Assembly: GCA_013695115.1 (NCBI GenBank)
Contig: JACDBD010000337.1
Location: forward strand, 1-6,758
Length of the DNA: 6,758 nucleotides
Reading direction: 5' to 3'
Source: Actinomycetota bacterium
GTDB taxonomy: Bacteria; Actinomycetota; Acidimicrobiia; IMCC26256; JACDBD01
Part shown: piece by piece, positions 1 through 4,853 of the stretch
Layout of the letters: each line of letters begins with the position of its first letter
How positions within the stretch are numbered: position 1 is the stretch's first letter
The notes under the pieces: model-generated
Database searches by the model: none
The model's input: the letters and a program-made list of their open reading frames with translations, nothing else
What the model was told of the DNA's origin: nothing
Program-made: the position numbers and the translations under genes

Positions 1-33
1 ACCACGTGGTCGCGGGTCTCGATCCCGGCTCCG

Positions 34-720
34 TCACGCGAGCTCACGGGTTCGCGGCCCGAAAAGCGCGAGGAAGGGGCAACCCCGACCTCTCGTGGCG
101 GTAGAACCGGCCGGCTCGACCAGCCCCACGACGTTCATCATCCGGACCTGGAACGTGCGGCAGTCGTTGCTCGTCGGCTTCGAGGACCACCGCCATTCGC
201 CGGCGAACGTGCTCGCGAACGATCGGATCTCGTCCCGCACGCGCCGGTCGCTCTTGCGGGCGGTGAGCACGGGATGGAACCGGTGCTGGGCCGGTTCGGA
301 GTGGCGGGGGTCGCGCGCGCTGCTACCGCCGGCGCACGAGCCTCCCAGGCCGTTCACGGTGCCGGTCGCTCCGAAGAGGAAGTCGCGGATGCGCAGGGGG
401 CAGCGCCGGGGCCACCAGCCGTAGCTCTCGACGCCGTCGACCTCGATCCACCAGTGGCCGAAGGTGTCACCGACGCGGGGGTTCGTGCGCTTGATGGTGA
501 CGAACGGCAGCGGCCGAGGAACGGCCGGTCGCCGCAGCGCCGCCACGGCACCGCCCACGCTCGTGATGCCGGGACCGGACTCCCCCGGCGGTCGACGCCG
601 CCGGTCGATGGCACTCAAGGCGGCACGCGCGAGCGCGGGCGCGCCGGCACGACCCGAGCGGCGTCGCCTGAGGGCTCGCCAGAGGATGATCGCACCCCCG
701 AGCAGCGAGAGCAGGACCAC
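34..720 (-). CDS. Membrane-anchored protein of unknown family with GHWWIE, ESYGWWP and NDC motifs
   Basis: I do not recognise the family. The frame gives 228 residues from a GTG at 720. The N-terminus is hydrophobic (about residues 1-14, VVLLSLLGGAIILW), followed by a basic patch (RRRR, 18-21), which suggests a single membrane anchor. A proline- and arginine-rich linker (about 22-72) leads to a globular domain with GHWWIEVDG (88-96), ESYGWWP (98-104), a Gly/Cys stretch (124-132) and NDCRTFQ (185-191). His89 followed later by an Asn-x-Cys motif recalls LRAT/NlpC-type permuted papain folds, but this is only inference. The start is uncertain: no other good start codon lies upstream in frame, and a CTG at 741 would give a more normal membrane helix (GWLGPVV...). 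The frame stays open up to 975, but there it shadows the lysine-rich gene. It is last in a co-directional run behind the methyltransferase, 32 bases after the preceding stop. Confidence is high that it is coding and low for function. Confidence 0.72.
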   Translation of the reverse strand: MVLLSLLGGAIILWRALRRRRSGRAGAPALARAALSAIDRRRRPPGESGPGITSVGGAVAALRRPAVPRPLPFVTIKRTNPRVGDTFGHWWIEVDGVESYGWWPRRCPLRIRDFLFGATGTVNGLGGSCAGGSSARDPRHSEPAQHRFHPVLTARKSDRRVRDEIRSFASTFAGEWRWSSKPTSNDCRTFQVRMMNVVGLVEPAGSTATRGRGCPFLALFGPRTRELA

Positions 721-752
721 CGGCCCGAGCCATCCGCGCAGCGAGCGGGGGG

Positions 753-962
753 CTACTTGCCCTTCTTGGCCTTCTTTCTGCGGGTGCGCGGTCCGCTGCC
801 CTTCTTCTTGAAGTCCTTCTTCTCGCCCTTCTTGGTCCCGCCGCCGTCGTTGATCGGCTCCTCTCCGACCAGCGGGAGCGCTCGCAGCACGCGGAGAAGT
901 GCTGCACCCACGCCGGCGCCAAGTCCCAGGCCGAGCAGCGCCCGCCGGGGCCCGCCGCTCAC
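753..962 (-). CDS. Small membrane protein with lysine-rich C-terminal tail
   Basis: 69 residues from a GTG at 962; no family recognised. Residues 8-32 are hydrophobic and Gly/Ala/Leu-rich (ALLGLGLGAGVGAALL...), consistent with one membrane segment. A GEEPINDGGG linker follows, then a strongly basic tail (43-69) of repeated KK and KKK clusters (KKGEKKDFKKK, RRKKAKKGK), which should be cytoplasmic and could bind nucleic acid or acidic lipid. Lys is encoded by AAG throughout and the codons look like a genuine high-GC gene. The GTG overlaps the TGA of a preceding 14-codon ORF (GTGA), so initiation may depend on translational coupling. The same frame runs back to a TTG at 1058 inside the methyltransferase gene, but that start has no good ribosome site. 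The next gene begins 32 bases after the TAG, in the -1 frame. It is probably cotranscribed with the methyltransferase. Confidence 0.62.
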   Translation of the reverse strand: MSGGPRRALLGLGLGAGVGAALLRVLRALPLVGEEPINDGGGTKKGEKKDFKKKGSGPRTRRKKAKKGK

Positions 963-1003
963 GAGTGCGGCCCATCGCCTATGAGTTCGAACGCGGTGAT
1001 CAT
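959..1003 (-). CDS. Possible 14-codon minicistron or leader peptide (MITAFELIGDGPHS)
   Basis: The ATG at 1003 is preceded by an excellent Shine-Dalgarno match, AGAGGAG (positions 1015-1009), five bases from the ATG and just downstream of the methyltransferase stop. The frame ends after 14 codons at TGA (961-959), which overlaps the GTG start of the lysine-rich gene in a GTGA arrangement. Two readings fit: a real coupling peptide that delivers ribosomes to the next gene, or the true N-terminus of the lysine-rich protein separated from it by a frameshift or sequence error. The peptide resembles nothing I know. The ribosome site is the strongest evidence. Confidence 0.35.
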   Translation of the reverse strand: MITAFELIGDGPHS

Positions 1004-1017
1004 TGAGGCTCCTCTGG

Positions 1018-1665
1018 TCAGGTCGGACGACGGGCAACGCCGAGAATGTGCGGCGCAACCGGCTTGGCGAAGACGCAGGGCACGAACGAGAAACGGCAGA
1101 CGCGCTCGACGACGAAGCCCGCCTCTTCGATTGCGGTCAGGGTGTCTCGACTCGAGTGGCAGCCGCCACCGAGCAGCGGCCAGACGATGTCAGCGGCCCG
1201 TTGGAACCGGGCGAAGCCCGGAGAGGTGGCGCGGACGTGCTCGAGGAATCTGAGCTCGCCGCCGGGACGGATCACCCGGAACAGCTCGGCCAACGCCCCG
1301 GCCTGGTCGGGGACCGAGCACAGCACCAGCGAGGCGACGCCGGCATCGAAGGAGCCGTCGTCGACCGGGAGCGTGTCCGCCACGCCCTCGACGACCTCGA
1401 TCGACAGGGGGCTGCACGTCGCCTCGTCGGTGGCGAGCTTTCGGAGGAGCGGCTCGGGCTCCACCGCGACCACGTGGGTGACCGTTTCGGGATAGTGACG
1501 GAAGTTCAGGCCGGTGCCGGCGCCGACCTCGATGACGCGGCCGCTCAGCCCGTCGAGCACCTCGTCGCGGTGCTCGGCGGCGCCCTTCCCCTCGGCTGCC
1601 GCGCCCACGCGCGCGTAGATCCGGGCGAAGACGGGATGGTGGACCTTGGTGGATGCTTCCCTCAC
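1018..1665 (-). CDS. Class I SAM-dependent methyltransferase (METTL7/UbiE-like)
   Basis: 215 residues, a full-length single Rossmann-fold methyltransferase. Motif I is VIEVGAGTGLNF (44-55). The strand-2 acidic residue is in VVAVEPEP (65-72), motif II is FDAGVASLVLCS (106-117), and RVIRPGGELRFLEHVR (130-145) is the post-motif III strand. A C-terminal GGGCHSSRDT (167-175) resembles the GxGC..(T)R region of METTL7-like enzymes, whose known members methylate small thiols; related bacterial proteins are annotated as phospholipid or ubiquinone methyltransferases. The substrate cannot be read from sequence. There is no signal peptide or membrane segment, so it is cytoplasmic. The GTG at 1665 is chosen because it directly follows a promoter and operator and precedes the conserved STKVHHPVFARIYA segment. 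It lies 61 bases after the M56 gene and 14 bases before the next start codon, so it appears to head its own transcription unit under BlaI-type control. Confidence 0.9.
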   Translation of the reverse strand: MREASTKVHHPVFARIYARVGAAAEGKGAAEHRDEVLDGLSGRVIEVGAGTGLNFRHYPETVTHVVAVEPEPLLRKLATDEATCSPLSIEVVEGVADTLPVDDGSFDAGVASLVLCSVPDQAGALAELFRVIRPGGELRFLEHVRATSPGFARFQRAADIVWPLLGGGCHSSRDTLTAIEEAGFVVERVCRFSFVPCVFAKPVAPHILGVARRPT

Positions 1666-1682
1666 GCTGACCCCGTTCCCTA

Positions 1683-1704
1683 TCTACTACTTGATTGTAG
1701 TAGA
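1683..1704. promoter_or_regulatory. BlaI-type operator upstream of the methyltransferase gene
   Basis: A perfect 8-bp inverted repeat, TCTACTAC (1683-1690) and GTAGTAGA (1697-1704), separated by six bases. TAC/GTA-rich dyads are typical of BlaI/MecI/CopY-family repressors, and a gene for one lies about 900 bases away. The 10-mer TATCTACTAC (1681-1690) recurs exactly at the other dyad (2999-3008), next to the repressor gene itself. The dyad covers the predicted -10 box and start site of the methyltransferase promoter, a position suited to repression. That the local BlaI-family protein binds here is inference. Confidence 0.72.
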
Positions 1705-1721
1705 CGGGGCCCCGACGTCAA
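1694..1721 (-). promoter_or_regulatory. Sigma70-type promoter for the methyltransferase unit
   Basis: On the minus strand, TTGACG (1721-1716, 5/6 to the -35 consensus) is separated by 16 bases from TACAAT (1699-1694, 5/6 to the -10 consensus). The -10 box sits partly in the left arm and partly in the spacer of the operator dyad. Predicted initiation near 1687 gives a leader of about 20 bases containing GGGAACGGGG ahead of the GTG at 1665. The -35 box begins five bases beyond the M56 stop codon. Confidence 0.6.
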
Positions 1722-1726
1722 GTGGT

Positions 1727-2617
1727 TCAGGACCCGCCGCAGAGCCGGGCGAGCGCACTCGGCCCGCCGAAGGCGTAGAGGGACGCGAGGAACGACGACA
1801 GCAACGCGGCCGTACCCACGCCGCTGAGGATCATCGCCCGCCGGGACAGAGGCGGCGCGCTCGGCTCGCTGCCCGTCTCGAGCTGTGTGACTCGGGCGTC
1901 GAGGGCGTCGCCGCCGCCGATCGCGGCAGCCGGCGCCAGCTCGACCCAGGTCGGGCCGGCCACGACCTTGTACAGCGCGCCGGCCAGCGAGCGTTGCCCA
2001 TGGCGTCGGAGCGCGCGGCGGTCGGCGGCGAGCTCTCGCCCGGTGACGTACCGGGTCCTGAACTCGCGCAGCGCCGGTAGGAAGAACAGCGCCGGCGTCA
2101 GCGAGCGCGTCAGCAGCACCTTCAGCGGATCCCGGTTCCGCAGGTGGTAGTGCTCGTGCTCGAGCACGGCGTCGAGCTCGGAGGCAGACATCGCTTCGAC
2201 CAACCCGCGGCTCACCGCGATTCGGGACGGCACGATGCCATACGTGAACGAGAACGGCTCGGCTGCCTCGACGAGATCGACCCGCCCTGCCAACCCGCAG
2301 CGCTCGCAGCCATGTGCCAGGTCGGGGCGCATCGGGATGCTCAGCGCCTCCACCCGACGCGTCAGCCGTCGCGTCGCCAACCACTGCGTGCGCAGCGACC
2401 ACAGTCCCGCCAGCGCGCCGGCTGCGACCAATGCGAGGAACACCAAAGCGGGCCGTACATCGTTGCCGCCGGCCGTCAACGCGCCGAACCCTTGGCGGTG
2501 GACGCGGAACGCCACGATGCAGATGAGGATGCAGGCCCCGAATCCCAGGGCGACGAAGGTGGCGAAGCAGACGGCGAGAAATGTCGTGAACGCACGGTTG
2601 CCTCGGGATCTGTTCAC
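1727..2617 (-). CDS. M56-family (BlaR1/MecR1-like) membrane zinc metallopeptidase
   Basis: 296 residues. Two N-terminal hydrophobic segments (about 11-37 and 55-75) are followed by the peptidase region with HEHYH (154-158, an HExxH zinc motif) and RELAAD (194-199), where Glu195 is the likely third zinc ligand. Further hydrophobic stretches lie at about 167-182 and 262-283. In BlaR1/MecR1 this domain is activated by an extracellular sensor and leads to cleavage of the BlaI repressor. Here the protein ends about 13 residues after the last membrane segment, so there is no penicillin-binding sensor domain and the stimulus is unknown. CERC (104-107) lies in the loop before the peptidase region and could be a metal or redox pair. 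The GTG at 2617 is preceded by GGGAGGA and overlaps the repressor stop by 4 bases (GTGA), showing tight coupling. The family call is firm; direct cleavage of the neighbour is inference. Confidence 0.88.
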   Translation of the reverse strand: MNRSRGNRAFTTFLAVCFATFVALGFGACILICIVAFRVHRQGFGALTAGGNDVRPALVFLALVAAGALAGLWSLRTQWLATRRLTRRVEALSIPMRPDLAHGCERCGLAGRVDLVEAAEPFSFTYGIVPSRIAVSRGLVEAMSASELDAVLEHEHYHLRNRDPLKVLLTRSLTPALFFLPALREFRTRYVTGRELAADRRALRRHGQRSLAGALYKVVAGPTWVELAPAAAIGGGDALDARVTQLETGSEPSAPPLSRRAMILSGVGTAALLSSFLASLYAFGGPSALARLCGGS

Positions 2618-2988
2618 CGGTCCTCCCGGAGGAGTCGTTCGAGTCGACGCCTGAGTCGTGGATCGTTGCGAGCCTCGTCCACGAAGTGAGCCACCGCGGC
2701 GTCACCGAAGTCGCGCACCGTCTCGCGCACGGCGATCGCGGCTTCGTCCGGTACCGCCGGTTCGTAGGTGTACCCACGGCCGGCTCGTTCGCGGCGAAGG
2801 ATGTCCTTCTCGGCGAGGCGGGACATCACCGTCATCACCGTGGTGTACGCCAGCGGTGGCCGCCGGCCCCGGTTCAGCGCGTCCAGAACCGCCCGCACGG
2901 TCATGGGCTCCCGGGCTGTCCACAGCGCCCGCATGACCTCGCCCTCGAGGGGGCCGAGGACGCTCGGGCCATCGTCACGAGCCGTCAT
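2614..2988 (-). CDS. BlaI/MecI/CopY-family winged-helix repressor
   Basis: 124 residues, the usual length. The winged-helix domain covers about 8-77: LGPLEGEVMRALW at the start, LAYTTVMTVMSRLAEK (46-61) as recognition helix, and RRERAGRGYTYEP (65-77) as wing. The C-terminal helices (about 81-121) form the dimerisation region. There is no cysteine, so it lacks the CopY metal-binding motif and belongs with the BlaI/MecI side. Family members repress as dimers and are inactivated when a partner M56 protease signals; S. aureus BlaI is cut at an Asn-Phe bond near residue 101, and here AHFVDE places His101-Phe102 at the equivalent spot. The ATG at 2988 lies 10 bases from an operator-like dyad, so autorepression is likely. 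The gene is translationally coupled to the M56 gene and sits 56 bases after the exporter gene, beyond a hairpin. Confidence 0.92.
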   Translation of the reverse strand: MTARDDGPSVLGPLEGEVMRALWTAREPMTVRAVLDALNRGRRPPLAYTTVMTVMSRLAEKDILRRERAGRGYTYEPAVPDEAAIAVRETVRDFGDAAVAHFVDEARNDPRLRRRLERLLREDR

Positions 2989-3002
2989 CGCCGCCTAGTA
3001 TC

Positions 3003-3023
3003 TACTACGCCCCCGTCGTAGTA
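3003..3023. promoter_or_regulatory. BlaI-type operator upstream of the repressor gene
   Basis: Perfect 7-bp inverted repeat TACTACG (3003-3009) and CGTAGTA (3017-3023) with a 7-base spacer. It shares TATCTACTAC (2999-3008) with the dyad before the methyltransferase gene, in the same orientation relative to the gene controlled. An extra half-site TAGTA (2996-3000) abuts it. The spacing between TACTAC and GTAGTA is 9 bases here against 6 at the other site, so the two may differ in affinity. Its position 10-15 bases from the ATG suggests autoregulation. Confidence 0.68.
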
Positions 3024-3048
3024 AAGGGCGGGTCGCCCGCCGAGTCAC
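3020..3048 (-). promoter_or_regulatory. Candidate promoter of the repressor-protease operon
   Basis: By analogy with the methyltransferase promoter, minus-strand GTGACT (3048-3043) and TTTACT (3025-3020) are spaced 17 bases, each 4/6 to consensus, and the -10 overlaps the first operator arm in the same way. An alternative pair, TTTACT as -35 and GATACT nearer the gene (17-base spacing), would make the transcript nearly leaderless. Either places the operator over the promoter; which is used cannot be decided from sequence. Confidence 0.38.
3025..3041 (-). terminator. Hairpin after the exporter gene, possible intrinsic terminator
   Basis: Starting three bases after the exporter stop codon, the minus strand reads GGCGGG, CGA, CCCGCC: a perfect 6-bp GC-only stem (3041-3036 with 3032-3027) and 3-base loop, followed by CTTTA. 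The U tract is short, so termination may be partial. It lies between the proposed -35 and -10 boxes of the repressor promoter. Confidence 0.45.
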
Positions 3049-4250
3049 GCCCGAGAAGAACGATCGGCCCTCGCGGGACCGGTGAACCCGACAGCCGCGG
3101 CGGCGAGTAGCAGCGCGCCACCGAGGAGGTACACCGCTCGGATGCCCGCAGCGTCGGCGAGCACGCCGCCGAGCCCGAGTGACACGAGACGCGCGCTGTT
3201 CCACAACAGATCGAAGAGCGCGAACGTGCGGCCCCGTCGCTCGCTCGCCACCTCGGTCTGCACGGTTGACTGGAAAGCGACCGTGCCGGTCGAGGTGCCG
3301 ACCCCATAGGCGCCGAGCGCTCCCCCCGCGGCCGCTGCGCTCGTCGTCCACGCCAGACCCAGGTCGACACCGCCGCGCAAGACGAGTGGCCCGTAGAGCC
3401 AGCGGCGCGCACCCGGACGGACGAAGCGACCGAGCACGAGCGGCCCCGCGACCGCGCCGCCCCCGATGGCTGCGAGCAGCACGCCGAACCCCGGCGCGCC
3501 AACCGCCAGTCGCTCCTCTGCGAGAACCACGAGCAGCCCGCCCGTCGCCCCGGCTGACAGGGCAGCCAGCGGCTGCACGATTGCGAGGCGACTGAGCAGC
3601 GGACTGGATCTGACGACGGAGAGGCCCTCGGAGATCCCCTGCCAGCTCCTCGCGCCGATTGCCGCGGCGGGCGTCCGACCCGCCCGAAGTCCCACGAGCA
3701 CGGCGGCAGAGGCAACGAACGACAGTGCATTCAAGCCGAACGCGGCACCCACACCGACGCCGGCGATCAGCGCTCCCGCCAATGGCGCGAAGACGACCTG
3801 GGCGACGACCGCGACCGTCCAGAGGGCCGAGTTCGCTGCGACCAGCTCCTCGTCATCGACGACCTCGGGTACCAGCGATGCCGCCGCCGGGTTGAAGAAC
3901 ACGGAGCCGGTCGAGAGCCCGAAGGCGACTGCGTAGGCGAGCCCAACCGACGAGTGGGAGACGGCGAGCAGTGCAGCCAGCGCCGCTCGGAGGATGTCCG
4001 CTCCGACCATGAGGGTCCGCCGCGGCAGCCGGTCGGCCGCGAGTCCCGCGATCGGTCCGACGAGCAGGATCGGTGCCACCTCGAAGGCAACGGTTCCGGC
4101 GACGCCCAGCCCCGATCCCGTGAGCCCGAACACGAGCACGACGAGGGCGACCGTGTTGAACGCGTCGCCGGCGCGAGAGATGGCGTGCGCGATGAAGAGC
4201 CGCCGGAAGGCCGGTCGGCGCAACACCAGTCCACCGGGTCCGAGCGTCAC
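3045..4250 (-). CDS. MFS_3-type (EntS/DHA3-like) efflux transporter
   Basis: 401 residues, the usual length for a 12-helix major facilitator. The N-terminal RRPAFRRLFIAHAISRAGDAFN (11-32) is typical of the DHA3/MFS_3 branch that includes enterobactin exporter EntS and macrolide pumps. GLAADRLPRRTLMVGAD (69-85) is motif A in the loop between helices 2 and 3. FFNPAAASLVPEVV then LVAANSALW (118-144) and ERRGRTFALFDLLWNSARL (337-355) are also characteristic of this group. It should use the proton gradient to export a small molecule; the substrate is not predictable. The GTG at 4250 follows GGAGGGG with unusually short spacing; a GTG nine codons in is an alternative. It lies 37 bases behind the cupredoxin gene, so the two are probably one transcript, ended by the hairpin just past the stop. 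Confidence 0.88.
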   Translation of the reverse strand: MTLGPGGLVLRRPAFRRLFIAHAISRAGDAFNTVALVVLVFGLTGSGLGVAGTVAFEVAPILLVGPIAGLAADRLPRRTLMVGADILRAALAALLAVSHSSVGLAYAVAFGLSTGSVFFNPAAASLVPEVVDDEELVAANSALWTVAVVAQVVFAPLAGALIAGVGVGAAFGLNALSFVASAAVLVGLRAGRTPAAAIGARSWQGISEGLSVVRSSPLLSRLAIVQPLAALSAGATGGLLVVLAEERLAVGAPGFGVLLAAIGGGAVAGPLVLGRFVRPGARRWLYGPLVLRGGVDLGLAWTTSAAAAGGALGAYGVGTSTGTVAFQSTVQTEVASERRGRTFALFDLLWNSARLVSLGLGGVLADAAGIRAVYLLGGALLLAAAAVGFTGPARADRSSRA

Positions 4251-4287
4251 CCCCCTCCAGCCTGGCCGAGCGGGGAGGCTTGCCCGG

Positions 4288-4761
4288 CTATGTCACGGTG
4301 AAGGCGCTGACCATGCCCTCCGCGTAGTGCACGTCGCCCATCTCGTCGACAAGGTTGCAGAGGAGAATGTAGGAGCCCTTCGTGAGCTTGAACGTGTCGC
4401 TCTTCGCGTCGCCGTCCGGCACGTCCTCGATGTGACCGACCTCGACGTCGCCGAGCTGGTCCTCGTCGACCGAGCCGTCCGCCTTCGTCGGGAGGGCATC
4501 CGGGTCGTCGCCCTCGATGATGACGAGCTCGTGCTCTTCATTGCCCTGGTTGTCGACGTTGAACGTGACGTCGCCGGCCTCCACTGAGGCGGGCTTCGGT
4601 TCGACGACCCACTCGGATTCGACGACGTCCACGGTCTGGCCGTCGTCTCCGCCGTCGGCACACGCCGTGAGGATCGTCACCAGGCCGACGGTCACCGCCA
4701 TCGCCATCACCGGGAGCCTCGTGGTGAGGATCGAACCACGCTTTCGCTCACGCCTTTGCAC
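4288..4761 (-). CDS. Cupredoxin-like lipoprotein with type 1 copper ligand set
   Basis: 157 residues. A basic N-terminus (RRERKR, 3-8) and hydrophobic stretch (about 16-31) lead to a lipobox LTAC (31-34), so Cys34 should be lipidated and the protein anchored on the outer face of the membrane. The mature part is acidic. The cupredoxin ligands are all visible: His77 in EEHELVII, then Cys135, His145 and Met150 in the C-terminal LLCNLV...HYAEGM pattern, the His-Cys-His-Met set of plastocyanin/azurin-type proteins. It would bind one copper and carry electrons or buffer copper outside the cell. The GTG at 4761 is preceded by GGGAGGA at good spacing. It is divergent from lgt and 37 bases ahead of the exporter gene. 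The fold and copper site are well supported; the redox partner is unknown, and none is in view. Confidence 0.88.
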   Translation of the reverse strand: MQRRERKRGSILTTRLPVMAMAVTVGLVTILTACADGGDDGQTVDVVESEWVVEPKPASVEAGDVTFNVDNQGNEEHELVIIEGDDPDALPTKADGSVDEDQLGDVEVGHIEDVPDGDAKSDTFKLTKGSYILLCNLVDEMGDVHYAEGMVSAFTVT

Positions 4762-4785
4762 CGGTTCCTCCCACAGCCTGGTCGG

Positions 4786-4815
4786 TTGGTACCTTGCGGT
4801 CGCACATACTACAAG
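4786..4815 (+). promoter_or_regulatory. Candidate lgt promoter
   Basis: TTGGTA (4786-4791) and TACAAG (4810-4815), each 4/6 to consensus, are 18 bases apart and would start transcription near 4822, about 30 bases before the ATG at 4854. It is weak but is the best pair in the 92-base divergent gap. TACTACA (4807-4813), identical to one half of the BlaI-type dyads, overlaps the -10 box. Confidence 0.35.
4806..4811 (-). promoter_or_regulatory. Candidate -10 box of the cupredoxin gene
   Basis: Minus-strand TAGTAT (4/6 to TATAAT, and fitting the actinobacterial TANNNT pattern) lies about 45 bases upstream of the GTG at 4761. No convincing -35 box is seen; TTGCAT is 19 bases further upstream. It overlaps the -10 region proposed for lgt, so the divergent genes may compete for polymerase. 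Confidence 0.3.
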
Positions 4816-4853
4816 TCATCGTTGTTCGCGATGCAAGGCGAAGGCGTCGCATC

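Noticed and set aside
1..10. ACCACGTGGT palindrome at the window start as an operator
   Set aside because: A 10-bp palindrome at the window edge with no visible promoter or gene in front of it; it may belong to a truncated feature.
354..922. Long open frames inside the first 1 kb on both strands (for example plus 274-984, minus 467-922)
   Set aside because: Arg/Pro/Ser/Ala-rich products without motifs, overlapping frames with better coding character; typical of GC-rich shadow frames.
1705..1714. Perfect palindrome CGGGGCCCCG beside the operator as a terminator
   Set aside because: It has no room for a loop beyond a 3-bp stem and no T tract; it lies within the promoter spacer instead.
1680..2777. 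Open minus-strand frame spanning the M56 and repressor genes (365 codons)
   Set aside because: Arg/Pro-rich translation with no motif, while the overlapping frames contain HExxH and the winged helix in full.
2614..2988. Copper-sensing CopY assignment, suggested by the nearby cupredoxin
   Set aside because: The protein contains no cysteine, so the CopY metal motif is missing; BlaI/MecI type fits better.
4251..4287. Weak CCTCC/GGAGG pairing before the exporter start as a riboswitch or terminator
   Set aside because: Only 5 bp with a long loop; it could mask the ribosome site but is too weak to call.
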